Positions 50,186 to 59,294 of a stretch of DNA of 64,000 bases are shown here, piece after piece. Source of the DNA: Candidatus Binatia bacterium (lineage in GTDB: Bacteria > Desulfobacterota > Binatia > UBA12015); contig DATCMB010000019.1 of the NCBI GenBank assembly GCA_036563615.1, positions 1-64,000 of the forward strand, written 5' to 3'. The translations under genes and the position numbers were made by a program. Numbering within the stretch: the stretch's first letter is position 1; every line of letters begins with the position of its first letter. The notes under the pieces are model-generated. The model was not told where the DNA came from, did no database searches, and saw only the letters and a list, made by a program, of their open reading frames with translations.

Positions 50186-51364
50186 TCAAGCCTTGCGCAG
50201 CGCCTCGATCGGCCGTAGCCGCGCGGCGCGCCAGGCGGGGCCCAACCCGCCCAGGGCGCCGACCAGCAGAGCGAGGCCGAGCGCTCCTATCAGATCTGAC
50301 GGCGAAACGCGCAAGGAGATCACGTTGGTGGTGAAGGTTTGCGCGCCGAAGGCGATGCCACCGAGCAGCCAGCCGAGGACGGCCGACAGCGCGAGCGCGA
50401 GCCCCGCGCCGAGCAGGAAGCCGAGCAGCGCGAGACAGATCGCCTCCAGCTGGAACGCGAGCAGGATCGAGCCGCGCGAGAAGCCGAGCGCGCGCAGCGT
50501 ACCGATCTCCGCGGTGCGCGCCTGGACCGCCGCGTACATGGTGTTGGCCGCGCCGAACCCGGCGCCGATGCCGGCCAGCACCGCGATGCCGATCACCAGG
50601 ATGTAGAGCGAGTTCGCCGACTCCGACTGCTTCGCGTAGTAGTCGGTCTCGAGCTCGGCCTCGATCGCGTAGCGCGGGTCGTCGTCGATGCGCTTCTCGA
50701 GCCGCTCGAGGTCGGCGGGGCTCGCCGCCCGCAGCCGGATGCCGGAGTAGGGGAACGGGCGCTTCGCGTCGTTCGCGAGCTCGCGCACGTCGACCCACAC
50801 CTCGCTCTCGAACGACGAGCCGTCGGCCTCGAAGATCCCGACCACCTTCCAGCGGCCGCGACCGAAGACGAGCTCGTTGCCGAGCTCCGCGCCGGCGTAG
50901 CGACTCGCGACGCCGACGCCGACGATCGCCTCGCCGGAGCTCGGGTTGAGCATGCGCCCGGCGATGATCTTGACCTTGTCGTGCACCTTGAGCGCCATCG
51001 GCTCGACGCCGCGCGCGAGCACGTTCTCGCGTCCGCCGTCGCGCGTGCGCAGGAACGGCTGCACGACGAGCTCCGGCGACACCAGCGGCTGGTCGTTCTC
51101 GTCGCGCGCGATGCCGTCGAGGAAGCGGATCGCCTGATAGACCTCGAGCGAGAGCTGGCTCGAGCCGTCGTTGTCGGAGCCCTTGCGCATCACGACGAGG
51201 TTCAGCGGATGGCCGCTGACGACCAGCGTACGCTTCAGACTCGAGATCAATCCAAGAAAAAGGGTCGACGCGACGACGACCAGCGCGATGACTCCCGCCG
51301 TCATCAGGCTCCGGGTCGGTCGCGCACGGACGTTCCGCACGCTGTAGGACAGCGGCAGCGCCAT
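50186..51364 (-). CDS. MacB/FtsX-type ABC permease 2
   Basis: 392 residues. One N-terminal helix (SLMTAGVIALVVVASTLFLGLI), a periplasmic domain with VGVASRYAGAELGNELVFGRGRWKVVGIFEADGSSFESE, and three C-terminal helices with TAEIGTLRALGFSRGSILLAFQLEA. Architecture matches MacB-type mechanotransmission permeases. Shares one base with the stop of permease 1. Confidence 0.9.
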   Translation of the reverse strand: MALPLSYSVRNVRARPTRSLMTAGVIALVVVASTLFLGLISSLKRTLVVSGHPLNLVVMRKGSDNDGSSQLSLEVYQAIRFLDGIARDENDQPLVSPELVVQPFLRTRDGGRENVLARGVEPMALKVHDKVKIIAGRMLNPSSGEAIVGVGVASRYAGAELGNELVFGRGRWKVVGIFEADGSSFESEVWVDVRELANDAKRPFPYSGIRLRAASPADLERLEKRIDDDPRYAIEAELETDYYAKQSESANSLYILVIGIAVLAGIGAGFGAANTMYAAVQARTAEIGTLRALGFSRGSILLAFQLEAICLALLGFLLGAGLALALSAVLGWLLGGIAFGAQTFTTNVISLRVSPSDLIGALGLALLVGALGGLGPAWRAARLRPIEALRKA

Positions 51365-52530
51365 CAGAAGACTTCGTGCAACGACTCGACGACCGGCTTC
51401 CGCGCCGCGCCGAACGCCGGTACGACGCCCGCCAGGATCCCGACGAAGAGCGACAGGAAGAGACCCTGCACGATCACGAACGGCGTGATGATGAAGTTGC
51501 CGAGCGGCCCGAGCGTGTCGTCCCAGCCCGCGGCGGCGGCGAGCAGCCGGGTGAGCCCGATCGCGATGCCGACGCCGAGCACGCCCGCGACGGTCGACAG
51601 CAAGGACGCCTCGGCGAGCAGCGTCGTGAAGATCACGCGGCGCGGGAAGCCGATCGCCTTCATCACCGCGAGCTCACCGGAGCGCTCGCGCACGCCCATC
51701 GACGCGGTGTTGGCGGCGATGAAGACGATGCACAGCGAGACGAGCCCCGTGACCAGCAGGATGATCGTCACCAAGCCCTGCAGCGAGCCGAAGAAGTTCG
51801 AGAAGAAGCTCTTCTCGGTCTCCGAGGCGGTCTCCGCTTCGCTGTTGCGCGACATCTCGTCGGCCTTGCGCATCACCTCGTTGACGTCGCGCGGGTCGTG
51901 GACGCGCACCCAGATGGTGCCGGCGATGCCGAGCCCGCCGGCGCCCTTCTCGCGCAGCGCCTGGTCGAGGTACTCGCGGTTGAACCAGAAGTGCGGCGCG
52001 CGGTCGTTGTCGATGATCCCGACGATGCGGAAGTCGAGGTCGACGGGCCACACCGTGCTCTTCAGCGTCACCCGATCGCCGATCTTCCAGCCGTACTTCT
52101 GCATCACCTGGCGGCCGACGATCGCACCGTCGCGGTAGCGCTTGAAGTCCTCGAGCTGCTCCGGCGCGATCGGGTAGTCCGGGAACACCTCGCCGATGTG
52201 CTCGACCTCGACCGCGAAGTTCGGGAAGGTGACCTTGCCGTCCTCTTCGAAGGCGCCTCCGAACCAGACCCACGCGACCGCCGCCGCGACGCCGTCGATC
52301 TGCCGCACCTTGCGCGTGAAGGAGTAGGGCATCGAGTACACGATGCCCGCCTTGTTGTGCACCGTGAGGCGCGTGTTGCTCGCGAACTGGTTGAGCATCG
52401 CGTCGAGCCCGGCGGGCATCGTCAAGAGCAAACAAACGAGCACGACCGCGAGCATGATCGCCCCGCCGGTCATCGCGGTGCGCAGCTTGTTGCGCCACAG
52501 GTTCTTCCAGACCAGGTGCGCGTACTTCAC
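51364..52530 (-). CDS. MacB/FtsX-type ABC permease 1
   Basis: 388 residues, same layout as the next gene: N-terminal helix AMTGGAIMLAVVLVCLLLTMPAG, periplasmic domain, then RSGELAVMKAIGFPRRVIFTTLLAEA and two helices. The sequence differs enough from permease 2 to suggest a heterodimer. The ATG overlaps the ATPase stop (ATGA). Confidence 0.9.
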   Translation of the reverse strand: MKYAHLVWKNLWRNKLRTAMTGGAIMLAVVLVCLLLTMPAGLDAMLNQFASNTRLTVHNKAGIVYSMPYSFTRKVRQIDGVAAAVAWVWFGGAFEEDGKVTFPNFAVEVEHIGEVFPDYPIAPEQLEDFKRYRDGAIVGRQVMQKYGWKIGDRVTLKSTVWPVDLDFRIVGIIDNDRAPHFWFNREYLDQALREKGAGGLGIAGTIWVRVHDPRDVNEVMRKADEMSRNSEAETASETEKSFFSNFFGSLQGLVTIILLVTGLVSLCIVFIAANTASMGVRERSGELAVMKAIGFPRRVIFTTLLAEASLLSTVAGVLGVGIAIGLTRLLAAAAGWDDTLGPLGNFIITPFVIVQGLFLSLFVGILAGVVPAFGAARKPVVESLHEVF

Positions 52531-53306
52531 GAGGCGCCTCCGGCGGCGGAGATGAGGTGTCCGCCGGCCGCCAGCTGCACCGCGCGATCGGCGCGCTCCG
52601 CCTCCTCGCCCTCGAGCAGGATGCCCTTGTCGAGGTGGAAGGCGTGGTCGACGAAGCGCAGCGCGCGCGGATCGTGCGTCACCATCACGATCGTCTTGCC
52701 GAACTCGTTCTTGAGCTCGCGCAGGAGCTCGAGGATGGCCTCGGCGTTGCGCGCGTCGAGGTCGCCCGTCGGCTCGTCGGCGACGATCAGATCCGGGTCG
52801 GTGACGATCGCGCGCGCGATCGCGACGCGCTGCTGCTCACCGCCCGACAGCGTGCGCGGGTAGTGCCGCAGCCGATCGGCGAGACCGACCACGCGCAGCG
52901 CGGTCTCGGCGCGACGCAAGCGCTCGGCCTTCGGGAGATCCGTGAGCAGCAGCGGCAGCGCGACGTTCTCGAGCGCGTTCAGGACCGGGATCAGGTTGAA
53001 GAACTGGAAGATCAGCCCGACGTGGCGCGCCCGCCAGTCGGCGAGCTCGTCCTCGGTGAGCTCGCCGAGCGACTGCCCCGCGACGATCACCTCGCCCTCG
53101 CTCGGGCGGTCGATGCCCGAAACGAGATTCATGAGCGTCGACTTGCCGGAGCCCGAAGGTCCCATGAACGCGACGAAGCGTCCCGCCGGGATCGTCAGCG
53201 AGACGTTCTCGAGCGCGTGCACCTCGTCGACGCCGCGCAGGTAGCGGCGCGAGACGTTGCGGATCTCGATCAGCGGAGGATGGACAGGATCCGCCGGGGA
53301 TTCCAT
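52527..53306 (-). CDS. ABC transporter ATPase, MacB/LolD type
   Basis: 259 residues. Walker [18 protein letters not shown]-loop [16 protein letters not shown], signature [15 protein letters not shown], Walker [14 protein letters not shown]-loop VTHDPRAL. First gene of the operon ATPase-permease-permease-adaptor, which probably exports or extracts envelope lipids, peptides or antibiotics. Confidence 0.95.
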   Translation of the reverse strand: MESPADPVHPPLIEIRNVSRRYLRGVDEVHALENVSLTIPAGRFVAFMGPSGSGKSTLMNLVSGIDRPSEGEVIVAGQSLGELTEDELADWRARHVGLIFQFFNLIPVLNALENVALPLLLTDLPKAERLRRAETALRVVGLADRLRHYPRTLSGGEQQRVAIARAIVTDPDLIVADEPTGDLDARNAEAILELLRELKNEFGKTIVMVTHDPRALRFVDHAFHLDKGILLEGEEAERADRAVQLAAGGHLISAAGGAS

Positions 53307-53399
53307 CGCGGCGGGATCCTAACGCAGGGGTTCAGGCCATGCGACCGTTCGGGGTGCAGCGAGAAGGCTGCGCTCCGGCGCGTCGGTGGGGAATTGGCG

Positions 53400-53429
53400 C
53401 ACCGCCCCCGCCGCGGAGCGGGGGCGGTG
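53400..53429 (-). terminator. Hairpin after the outer-membrane barrel gene
   Basis: 12-bp perfect stem (53400-53411 with 53418-53429), six-base loop, 22 bases beyond the end of the barrel gene on the minus strand. The tail has no clear U tract. Confidence 0.6.
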
Positions 53430-53451
53430 GCGTGTGCGAAGCTCGCCGAGC

Positions 53452-54057
53452 TCAGAACGCGTACTTCGCGCCCCAGCCGAGCGAGAAGTGGTTCAGGTCC
53501 GAGACCTCGTCGACCGGGATGGTGTAGGCCGCGTCGACGTAGAGCGCGATGTTCTCCGTCGCCCACAGGTCGACGCCGCCGCCGAAGCGGCCCATGAAGC
53601 TCGTGCCGTCTGCATCCCAGTTGCTGCGGCTCGAGATCGAACGGTCTGCGTCCGCGTTGAGGAAGCCGACGCCGCCCATCAAGTACGGATTGAAGCGCCC
53701 GACCGGGACGATCAGCTTGCCATTGACGCTGAACGAGTGCGTGCGGATGCGCGCGCCCTCGGGCACGACCTGGTGCGCGCCGAAGTCGTCGCCGTACTCG
53801 TAGATGCCTTCGAGCCCGAAGATCTCGTGCAGACGGTAGCCGAAGCGCGCGTTGCCGCCCCACGAGTTGCCGAAGTCTCCGCTTGCCGTCCGGTCCTGGA
53901 AGCCTTCGACCATCCAGCTCGCACCGAGACCGACGTACGGACCTGGACGGTTGAACGGATCGTCGCTGTGGTGCTCGGCGCGCGCCATCCCTACCGACAA
54001 CGACATCGCGAGCACGGCGACACCGACGAGCCACGCCCCTCTCTCGAACTTGTTCAC
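53452..54057 (-). CDS. Outer-membrane beta-barrel protein (OmpW/OmpA-like)
   Basis: 201 residues from GTG 54057, preceded by AAAAGGAG. The signal peptide (GVAVLAMSLSVGMARA) is followed by alternating beta strands: YVGLGASWMVEGFQ, ARFGYRLHEIFGLEGIYEYG, PYLMGGVGFLNADAD, GGGVDLWATENIALYVDAAYTIPV and terminal WGAKYAF with a C-terminal Phe. About eight strands. A small porin-like or structural protein. Confidence 0.85.
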   Translation of the reverse strand: MNKFERGAWLVGVAVLAMSLSVGMARAEHHSDDPFNRPGPYVGLGASWMVEGFQDRTASGDFGNSWGGNARFGYRLHEIFGLEGIYEYGDDFGAHQVVPEGARIRTHSFSVNGKLIVPVGRFNPYLMGGVGFLNADADRSISSRSNWDADGTSFMGRFGGGVDLWATENIALYVDAAYTIPVDEVSDLNHFSLGWGAKYAF

Positions 54058-54474
54058 CGGTTGAGCTCCTTTTCTCGGTCGCTCCCTCCCCCGGGAAAGC
54101 GGCCAGGTTTGTGTGATCGGGCGCTCCTCGACCGACGAGGTCGGTGGAAGCGCCGCACGGCCGAGGCTGCGGTCGCGCGCCTTGCGGCCGTGGGGGTACG
54201 AAATGGGAAGCTTGTGTCGAACGCGCTGCGCGCGGACGCGGACCACCGCGCGCACTTCGATCATCGCCACCTCTCGAGGCGCGCGGATGTCGCGCGCGCT
54301 ACTTCGTCAGGGGCGAATGGCAAGCGTCGTGCCGAGCGAAAAAGTCAGCAGACGCGCGCGTTCGGGGCGCCAGCGTGTAGCAGATACCGGGTCGACGCCC
54401 TGCGGTTTGGAAATTCTTGCACCGTGCGGCGCACGACGACGTGCAGCCGCACTGTCAAGAACAAAGATCGTCGT
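54058..54474. other. Intergenic stretch containing the barrel gene promoter region
   Basis: 417 bases between two minus-strand genes. Frames here are short or Arg-rich and not supported. A TTGACA on the minus strand (54453-54458 complement) lies close to the upstream gene's end with no matching -10. The nested hairpin at 54424-54452 is listed separately. No other structure found. Confidence 0.4.
54424..54452 (-). terminator. Bulged hairpin after the amidohydrolase gene
   Basis: GTGCGGC plus GCAC pairs with GTGC plus GCCGCAC, one unpaired A and a six-base loop, 22 bases after the amidohydrolase stop on the minus strand. Its downstream side reads GGTGCAAGAATTTCC, only mildly U-rich. Confidence 0.5.
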
Positions 54475-55596
54475 TCAGGCGGCGCCGCGCGGTACGAGCG
54501 CGGCGAGATCGATCCCGTAGAGCTCGGCCACGTTGCGCGACAGGATGTGCTCCCTTTGCTCGTCGCCGAGATCGGCCTGGTGCTCGCGCAGCATCTCCTG
54601 CGACCACGGCCACGTCGAGTCGCTGTGCGGGAAGTCGTTGGCCCACATGAGGCGCTTCCAGTTCATCAGGTGCGCGGTCCTGAACGCCACCCAGTCGTCC
54701 TGGAACGTCGTGTAGATGTGCTCGCGAAAGTACTCGGACGGGAGCTTCGAGAGCTTCTGACCCGGCGGCAGCCAGTTCCGGTGCCGCTTGTAGGCGTGAT
54801 CCATCCGATACATGTAGTGCGGCACCCAGCCCGCGTCCGCCTCGACGCACACGACGCGCAGCTCCGGCACGCGCTCGAAGACGCCGCCCAGCACGAGCGT
54901 GCCCATGATGTCCTGGCAGCCGCGGATCACCGAGAGGAAGCTGTTCATCGCCGGACCGCGCGGACGCTGCTCGCGCGTCGTCAGGATGTGAAACGACGGC
55001 GGCAGCCCGAGCTCGACCGTCGCGCGCCAGAAGTCGTCGTAGATCGGAGAGTCGTAGTCCTCGACCGCCGGCACGCCGGGCATCATGACGCCGCGCAGCC
55101 CGAGCGCCTTGATCGCCTTCAGATCCTCGATGCCTTCCTGCGGCGAGCGCATCGCCGTCTGACCGATGCCGATCAAGCGATCGGGGTGCGCAGAGCAGTA
55201 CTGCGCGAGCCAGCGGTTGTACGCGTCGAAGCAGGCCTTCTTGTAGTCGAAGTCTCTGTGGTTGCAGAGCACCATGCCGATGGTCGGGTAGATGACCTCG
55301 GCCGCGACGCCGTCGCGATCCTGATCGGCGAGCCGCGCGTCGGGATCCCAGCCGCCGCGATGCAGCTCGCTGAACTTCGCACCGGTGTAGCGGATCTCCT
55401 CGGCGGGCTTGCCCGCCGCCGCGACCGTGCCGAGCGCGATCGGCGTCTTGAGCCCGTCGACGACGAACACGTCGCCGAGCGTCTCGTGGTGCTCCATGCG
55501 CGGCGCGCGGTCGCGCCAGGCAGGATCGATGTGGTCGACGTAGGTCTCGGGCGGCTCGGTGACGTGCGAGTCGGCAGAGATGATCGGGTAGCTCAC
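54475..55596 (-). CDS. Amidohydrolase family 2 (ACMSD-like) protein
   Basis: 373 residues from GTG 55596, with GGGAGG upstream. IISADSHVTEPPETYVDHID begins the TIM barrel; PPSFHILTT holds the next metal histidine, and MWANDFPHSDSTWP the C-terminal aspartate. Proteins of this set hydrolyse or decarboxylate cyclic amides and aromatic acids; the substrate is unknown. The start overlaps the upstream D-aminoacylase-like gene by four bases. Confidence 0.88.
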   Translation of the reverse strand: MSYPIISADSHVTEPPETYVDHIDPAWRDRAPRMEHHETLGDVFVVDGLKTPIALGTVAAAGKPAEEIRYTGAKFSELHRGGWDPDARLADQDRDGVAAEVIYPTIGMVLCNHRDFDYKKACFDAYNRWLAQYCSAHPDRLIGIGQTAMRSPQEGIEDLKAIKALGLRGVMMPGVPAVEDYDSPIYDDFWRATVELGLPPSFHILTTREQRPRGPAMNSFLSVIRGCQDIMGTLVLGGVFERVPELRVVCVEADAGWVPHYMYRMDHAYKRHRNWLPPGQKLSKLPSEYFREHIYTTFQDDWVAFRTAHLMNWKRLMWANDFPHSDSTWPWSQEMLREHQADLGDEQREHILSRNVAELYGIDLAALVPRGAA

Positions 55597-57278
55597 GATG
55601 GCCTCCCTCCGCGAAGCAGACGACCGGGCAGCGGACCTTCCGCGTCCACGCGATCGACGCCGTCCTCGCGGATCACGACGCCGTTGACGATCACCGCACG
55701 CACGCCGACCGCGTCGGACACCAGACGATCGGCGCCGGCCGGCAGATCGCGCACGCGCCGCAGCGGCGTGCAGCCGACGGTCTCCGGGTCGAACACCGTG
55801 ACGTCCGCGACCGCACCCGGCGCGAGCCGGCCGCGATCCGCGAGCCCGAGCAGATCCGCGCCGCGCGACGTCAAGAGCCGAATCGCCTCCTCGAGCGTGA
55901 GCACGCCCTTGTCGCGGACCCAGTGGCCGAGGAGGTGCGTCGAGAAGCTCGCGTCGCAGAGCTGGCTCGCGTGCGCGCCCGCGTCCGAGAGACCGAGCAC
56001 GACCGTCGGATCGCGTAGCAGCTCGCCGACGATCGCCTCGTCCGTGTTCGCGACCGCCATGCGGAAGCGCGCTTCGAGATCGGACGCGAGCGCGAGGTCG
56101 AGCGCCAGATCGACCGGATGGACGCCGCGCTCCGCCGCGACCTCGGCGAGGTTGCGCTCCGCGAGCGCCGGCTCGGACGGCGCCTCGGCGATCGTCGTGT
56201 CCTTCCAGCGCCCCGCGAGCACGCTGCCCTCGCCGTGCTCGCGGAAGGTGCGGCGGAACTCGGGATCGGCGTAGATCCGCTTCTTGCCCTCGCGGTCGGC
56301 GGCCGACACCGGCTGGAAGAAGCGCAGGCTCTCGAACGGGAAGGGTGCCGCGAACTGGAACTCGACCATCAGCGGTCGGCACGACACCTGCGGCACGACG
56401 GCGACACCTTCTTCCTGCAGCTTCGCGGTGCGCTCGAGCACCCAGCGGTGTCCGTCGGGACCGAGCATGCCGGCGAGCAGCGCCGTCCAGGTCACGGGAC
56501 GCGACGTCTTGCGCTGGATGCCCGCGAGCTCGTCGATGAAGAAGCCGCGCCCGACGGTCGCCTGGACGACGCCGTGCCCGACCTCGCCGAGGCTCGACGC
56601 GATCGTCTCGATCTCCGCGAGCGTCGCGGCGCGCGACGGCACCGGACGTCCGGCGTAGCCGACGTGCGTCGGCGACTGCGAGGTCGCGAAGCCGAGCGCT
56701 CCCGCGTCGAGCGCCTCGCGGACGATCGCGCGCATGCGTGCGATCTCGTCCGGCGTCGCCTCGCGCTCGGTCGACTCCTCGCCCATGACGTAGAGCCGCA
56801 CCGGCGTGTGTCCGATCAGCGCGCCGACGTTGATCGACGTGCCGCGGCGCTCGATCGCGTCGAGGAACTCGGGGAAGGTCTCGAACGGCCAGTCGTCGCC
56901 GACGCCCGCGATCAGCGCGTCGAGCGACATGCCCTCGACGTTCTCGAGCGTGCGCAGGATCAGCTCGCGATGGGTCGGCCGCGTGGGAGCGATGCCGAAG
57001 CCGCAGTTGCCGAGCACCACCGTGGTCACGCCGTGCCAGGGCGAGATGGTGAGCAGGCGATCCCAGAAGACCTGCGCGTCGTAGTGCGTGTGGATGTCGA
57101 TGAAGCCCGGCGCGACGATCATGCCGTCCGCATCGAGCGTGCGCGTCGCGCTGCCGCGGACGTTGCCCAGCGCCACGATGCGTCCGGCGCGAATGCCGAG
57201 GTCGCCGCGACGCCTCGGGGCGCCGGTACCGTCGATCAGCGTCCCGCCGCGGATCACGAGATCGAGCTGCTCCGCCAT
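55593..57278 (-). CDS. N-acyl-D-amino-acid deacylase-like amidohydrolase
   Basis: 561 residues. The first metal motif is FIDIHTHYDAQVFWD; HGVTTVVLGNCGFGIAP contains the metal-bridging Cys of D-aminoacylases; GLSDAGAHASQLCDAS carries the catalytic Asp. The end PGAVADVTVFDPETV is the small beta domain. Likely releases N-acyl or N-carbamoyl groups. Overlaps the ACMSD-like gene, so the two probably work together. Confidence 0.9.
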   Translation of the reverse strand: MAEQLDLVIRGGTLIDGTGAPRRRGDLGIRAGRIVALGNVRGSATRTLDADGMIVAPGFIDIHTHYDAQVFWDRLLTISPWHGVTTVVLGNCGFGIAPTRPTHRELILRTLENVEGMSLDALIAGVGDDWPFETFPEFLDAIERRGTSINVGALIGHTPVRLYVMGEESTEREATPDEIARMRAIVREALDAGALGFATSQSPTHVGYAGRPVPSRAATLAEIETIASSLGEVGHGVVQATVGRGFFIDELAGIQRKTSRPVTWTALLAGMLGPDGHRWVLERTAKLQEEGVAVVPQVSCRPLMVEFQFAAPFPFESLRFFQPVSAADREGKKRIYADPEFRRTFREHGEGSVLAGRWKDTTIAEAPSEPALAERNLAEVAAERGVHPVDLALDLALASDLEARFRMAVANTDEAIVGELLRDPTVVLGLSDAGAHASQLCDASFSTHLLGHWVRDKGVLTLEEAIRLLTSRGADLLGLADRGRLAPGAVADVTVFDPETVGCTPLRRVRDLPAGADRLVSDAVGVRAVIVNGVVIREDGVDRVDAEGPLPGRLLRGGRPS

Positions 57279-57357
57279 TGATCGCCCTCCGCTCTCGCAG
57301 GTCTATCGCGGTGTCGACGAGCTTGACAATCGCCGTGGGCGCACCTCACACCGGACC

Positions 57358-58443
57358 ATGGATTCCACCGCCGACATGCCTGTCGTCGACGCCGACGGAC
57401 ACGTCTACGAGAGCCCGACCGCGCTCTGGGAGTTCCTGCCGGCGCCGTACGCCGGACGCGCGACCGTGCTCGGCTTTCCCCTGTGGCCGACCGCCGACGG
57501 CTTCCAGCGCGGCGCGATCCACGCGCGCCTCGGGCTGCACAAGACGTTCGACGTCGACGCGCGCACCTGGCTCGACTTCCTCGACGCCGCGGGCATCGCG
57601 TCGACGGTGCTCTATCCGACCGCCGGTCTCGCGACCGGTCTGATCCGCGACCCGGACTGGGCGGTCGCGCTGTGCCGCGCCTACGACGACTGGCTCGCGG
57701 CGCGCTTTCTCGCCGAGAGCCCGCGGCTCGGCGGCGTCGCGCTGCTGCCGCTGCAGGATCCGACCGCGGCGGCCGAAGAGCTGCGTCGGGCGGTGGCGGA
57801 GCTCGGCATGGTCGGCGGCGTGCTGCCCGCGGTCGGCCTCGAGCGGACGCTCGGCGATCCGTGCTTCGACCCCGTCTGGGCGGAGGCCGAGCGCCTCGAC
57901 GTGCCGCTCGCGGTGCACGGCGGACCGTCGCAGGGCCTCGGCCTCGAGCGGCTGCGCTACTTCGCGCAGGTGCACACGCTCGCGCACCCGTTCGCGCAGA
58001 TGACGCAGCTGACCAGCGTCCTCATGAGCGGCGTCCTCGATCGCTTCCCGCGGCTGCGCGTCGCGTTTCTCGAGGCCGGCGTGGGCTGGGTGCCGTATCT
58101 CCTCGAGCGCATGGATCGCGCGTTCCACGTGCGACGCTTTCCGGAGTACGTCGGCGGCGTGCAGCGCGAGCCGAGCAGCTACGTCCGCGACGGCCGCGTG
58201 TGCTTCACGCCGGAGCCCGGCGAGTCCGGCGTGCCGGCGGCGCTGGCGGTGGTCGGCGAGCACGGACTGCTGTTCGCCTCGGACTTTCCGCACGAGGTGA
58301 ACCTCGAGCGCTGCCGCAACGAGATCGCGCACCTCTCGCGCCGCGAGGACTTGACGCCGGATGTCAAGCGCAATCTACTCGCCGAAAACGCGCGGCGCTT
58401 CTACCGTCTGCGCGCGCACGACGTCGCGCGCCGCGCGTCGTGA
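57358..58443 (+). CDS. Amidohydrolase family 2 protein
   Basis: 361 residues from ATG 57358. VVDADGHVYESPTALWEFL, LAVHGGPSQGLGLERL, FLEAGVGWVPYLLERMD and FASDFPHEVN carry the barrel's ligands. Same family as the gene at 54475, yet divergent in sequence and strand. TTGACA at 57333-57338 is a possible -35. Confidence 0.88.
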   Translation: MDSTADMPVVDADGHVYESPTALWEFLPAPYAGRATVLGFPLWPTADGFQRGAIHARLGLHKTFDVDARTWLDFLDAAGIASTVLYPTAGLATGLIRDPDWAVALCRAYDDWLAARFLAESPRLGGVALLPLQDPTAAAEELRRAVAELGMVGGVLPAVGLERTLGDPCFDPVWAEAERLDVPLAVHGGPSQGLGLERLRYFAQVHTLAHPFAQMTQLTSVLMSGVLDRFPRLRVAFLEAGVGWVPYLLERMDRAFHVRRFPEYVGGVQREPSSYVRDGRVCFTPEPGESGVPAALAVVGEHGLLFASDFPHEVNLERCRNEIAHLSRREDLTPDVKRNLLAENARRFYRLRAHDVARRAS

Positions 58444-58477
58444 ACGCCGGCGCGTGGACCGCCTCGGGGCCGCGGTC

Positions 58478-59215
58478 GTGAGCAGCGACGACGTCCGCCG
58501 CCGCATGGACGAGCTCGCGGCGCTCGCCGCGACGAGCTGGGCCGGCGAAGCCGAGATCGCGCGCACGTATCTCGCGCACCACCGCAGCCGCGAGGGCGAC
58601 GTACGCTTCCTCGCCGCGCAGGCCTGGAAGGAGACGCGGCTCGTGCGCGCGCTTCCGCCCGCGCAGCGCGACGCCGTCCTCGCAGGATCACCCATCGACG
58701 ATCATCCCGAGGGCGCCTCGCGCGACAAGGTGGCGGACGAGGTCAAGCACTACCGGTTGCTCGTGGGCTTGCTCGAGGAGCTCACCGGCGAGCGCGTCAC
58801 GCTCGAAGCGCTGCGCGAGCTGCCGGCCGAGACGCGTCTGCAGGAGCTGCGCGCGCCGTACCGCGCCGGCACGCCGCTCGAGCGCGCCGTGGTGAACTTC
58901 ACCGAGGGCGGCGGCGGCGCGCTGTACGCGGTGCTCGCGGAGCTCGACGCGACGCCGTTCGACCGTCGCATGGCGGCGGTGTTCCGCGAGATCCTCGACG
59001 ACGAGATCGCGCACGGCCCGGGCGAGCTGACGAGCGTCGCACGACACGCCGCGAGCGCGGACGACTGGCTCCACGCCGCCGACCTCGTACGGCGCATCGG
59101 TCGCGCGCGGCTCGACATGCGCAACGAGATGTTCGGCTTCCCGCTCTCGGCGGCGCGGCTCGACGCGATCGTCGCGGGCGGCATCGCGCCGTGGCCGATG
59201 CCGGTTCGGTCCTGA
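58478..59215 (+). CDS. Ferritin-like di-iron protein
   Basis: About 245 residues from GTG 58478 (GTG 58454 also open). It is all-helical, and the expected ligands appear in order: Glu52 in AWKETRLV, Glu88-x2-His91 in DEVKHYRLL, Glu143 in NFTEGGGGALY and Glu176-x2-His179 in DDEIAHGPGEL. This E, ExxH, E, ExxH pattern is that of di-iron carboxylate proteins. It could be an oxygenase, oxidase or reductase. It starts 35 bases after the amidohydrolase, suggesting joint catabolism. Confidence 0.65.
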   Translation: MSSDDVRRRMDELAALAATSWAGEAEIARTYLAHHRSREGDVRFLAAQAWKETRLVRALPPAQRDAVLAGSPIDDHPEGASRDKVADEVKHYRLLVGLLEELTGERVTLEALRELPAETRLQELRAPYRAGTPLERAVVNFTEGGGGALYAVLAELDATPFDRRMAAVFREILDDEIAHGPGELTSVARHAASADDWLHAADLVRRIGRARLDMRNEMFGFPLSAARLDAIVAGGIAPWPMPVRS

Positions 59216-59294
59216 GCGGCGTGCGTCGGTTGTCCGTCAAGCCAAAGGGCGCGTCGCAGCGGATGCCGTCGAGCGCCCGGGCCACGCGGACGTC

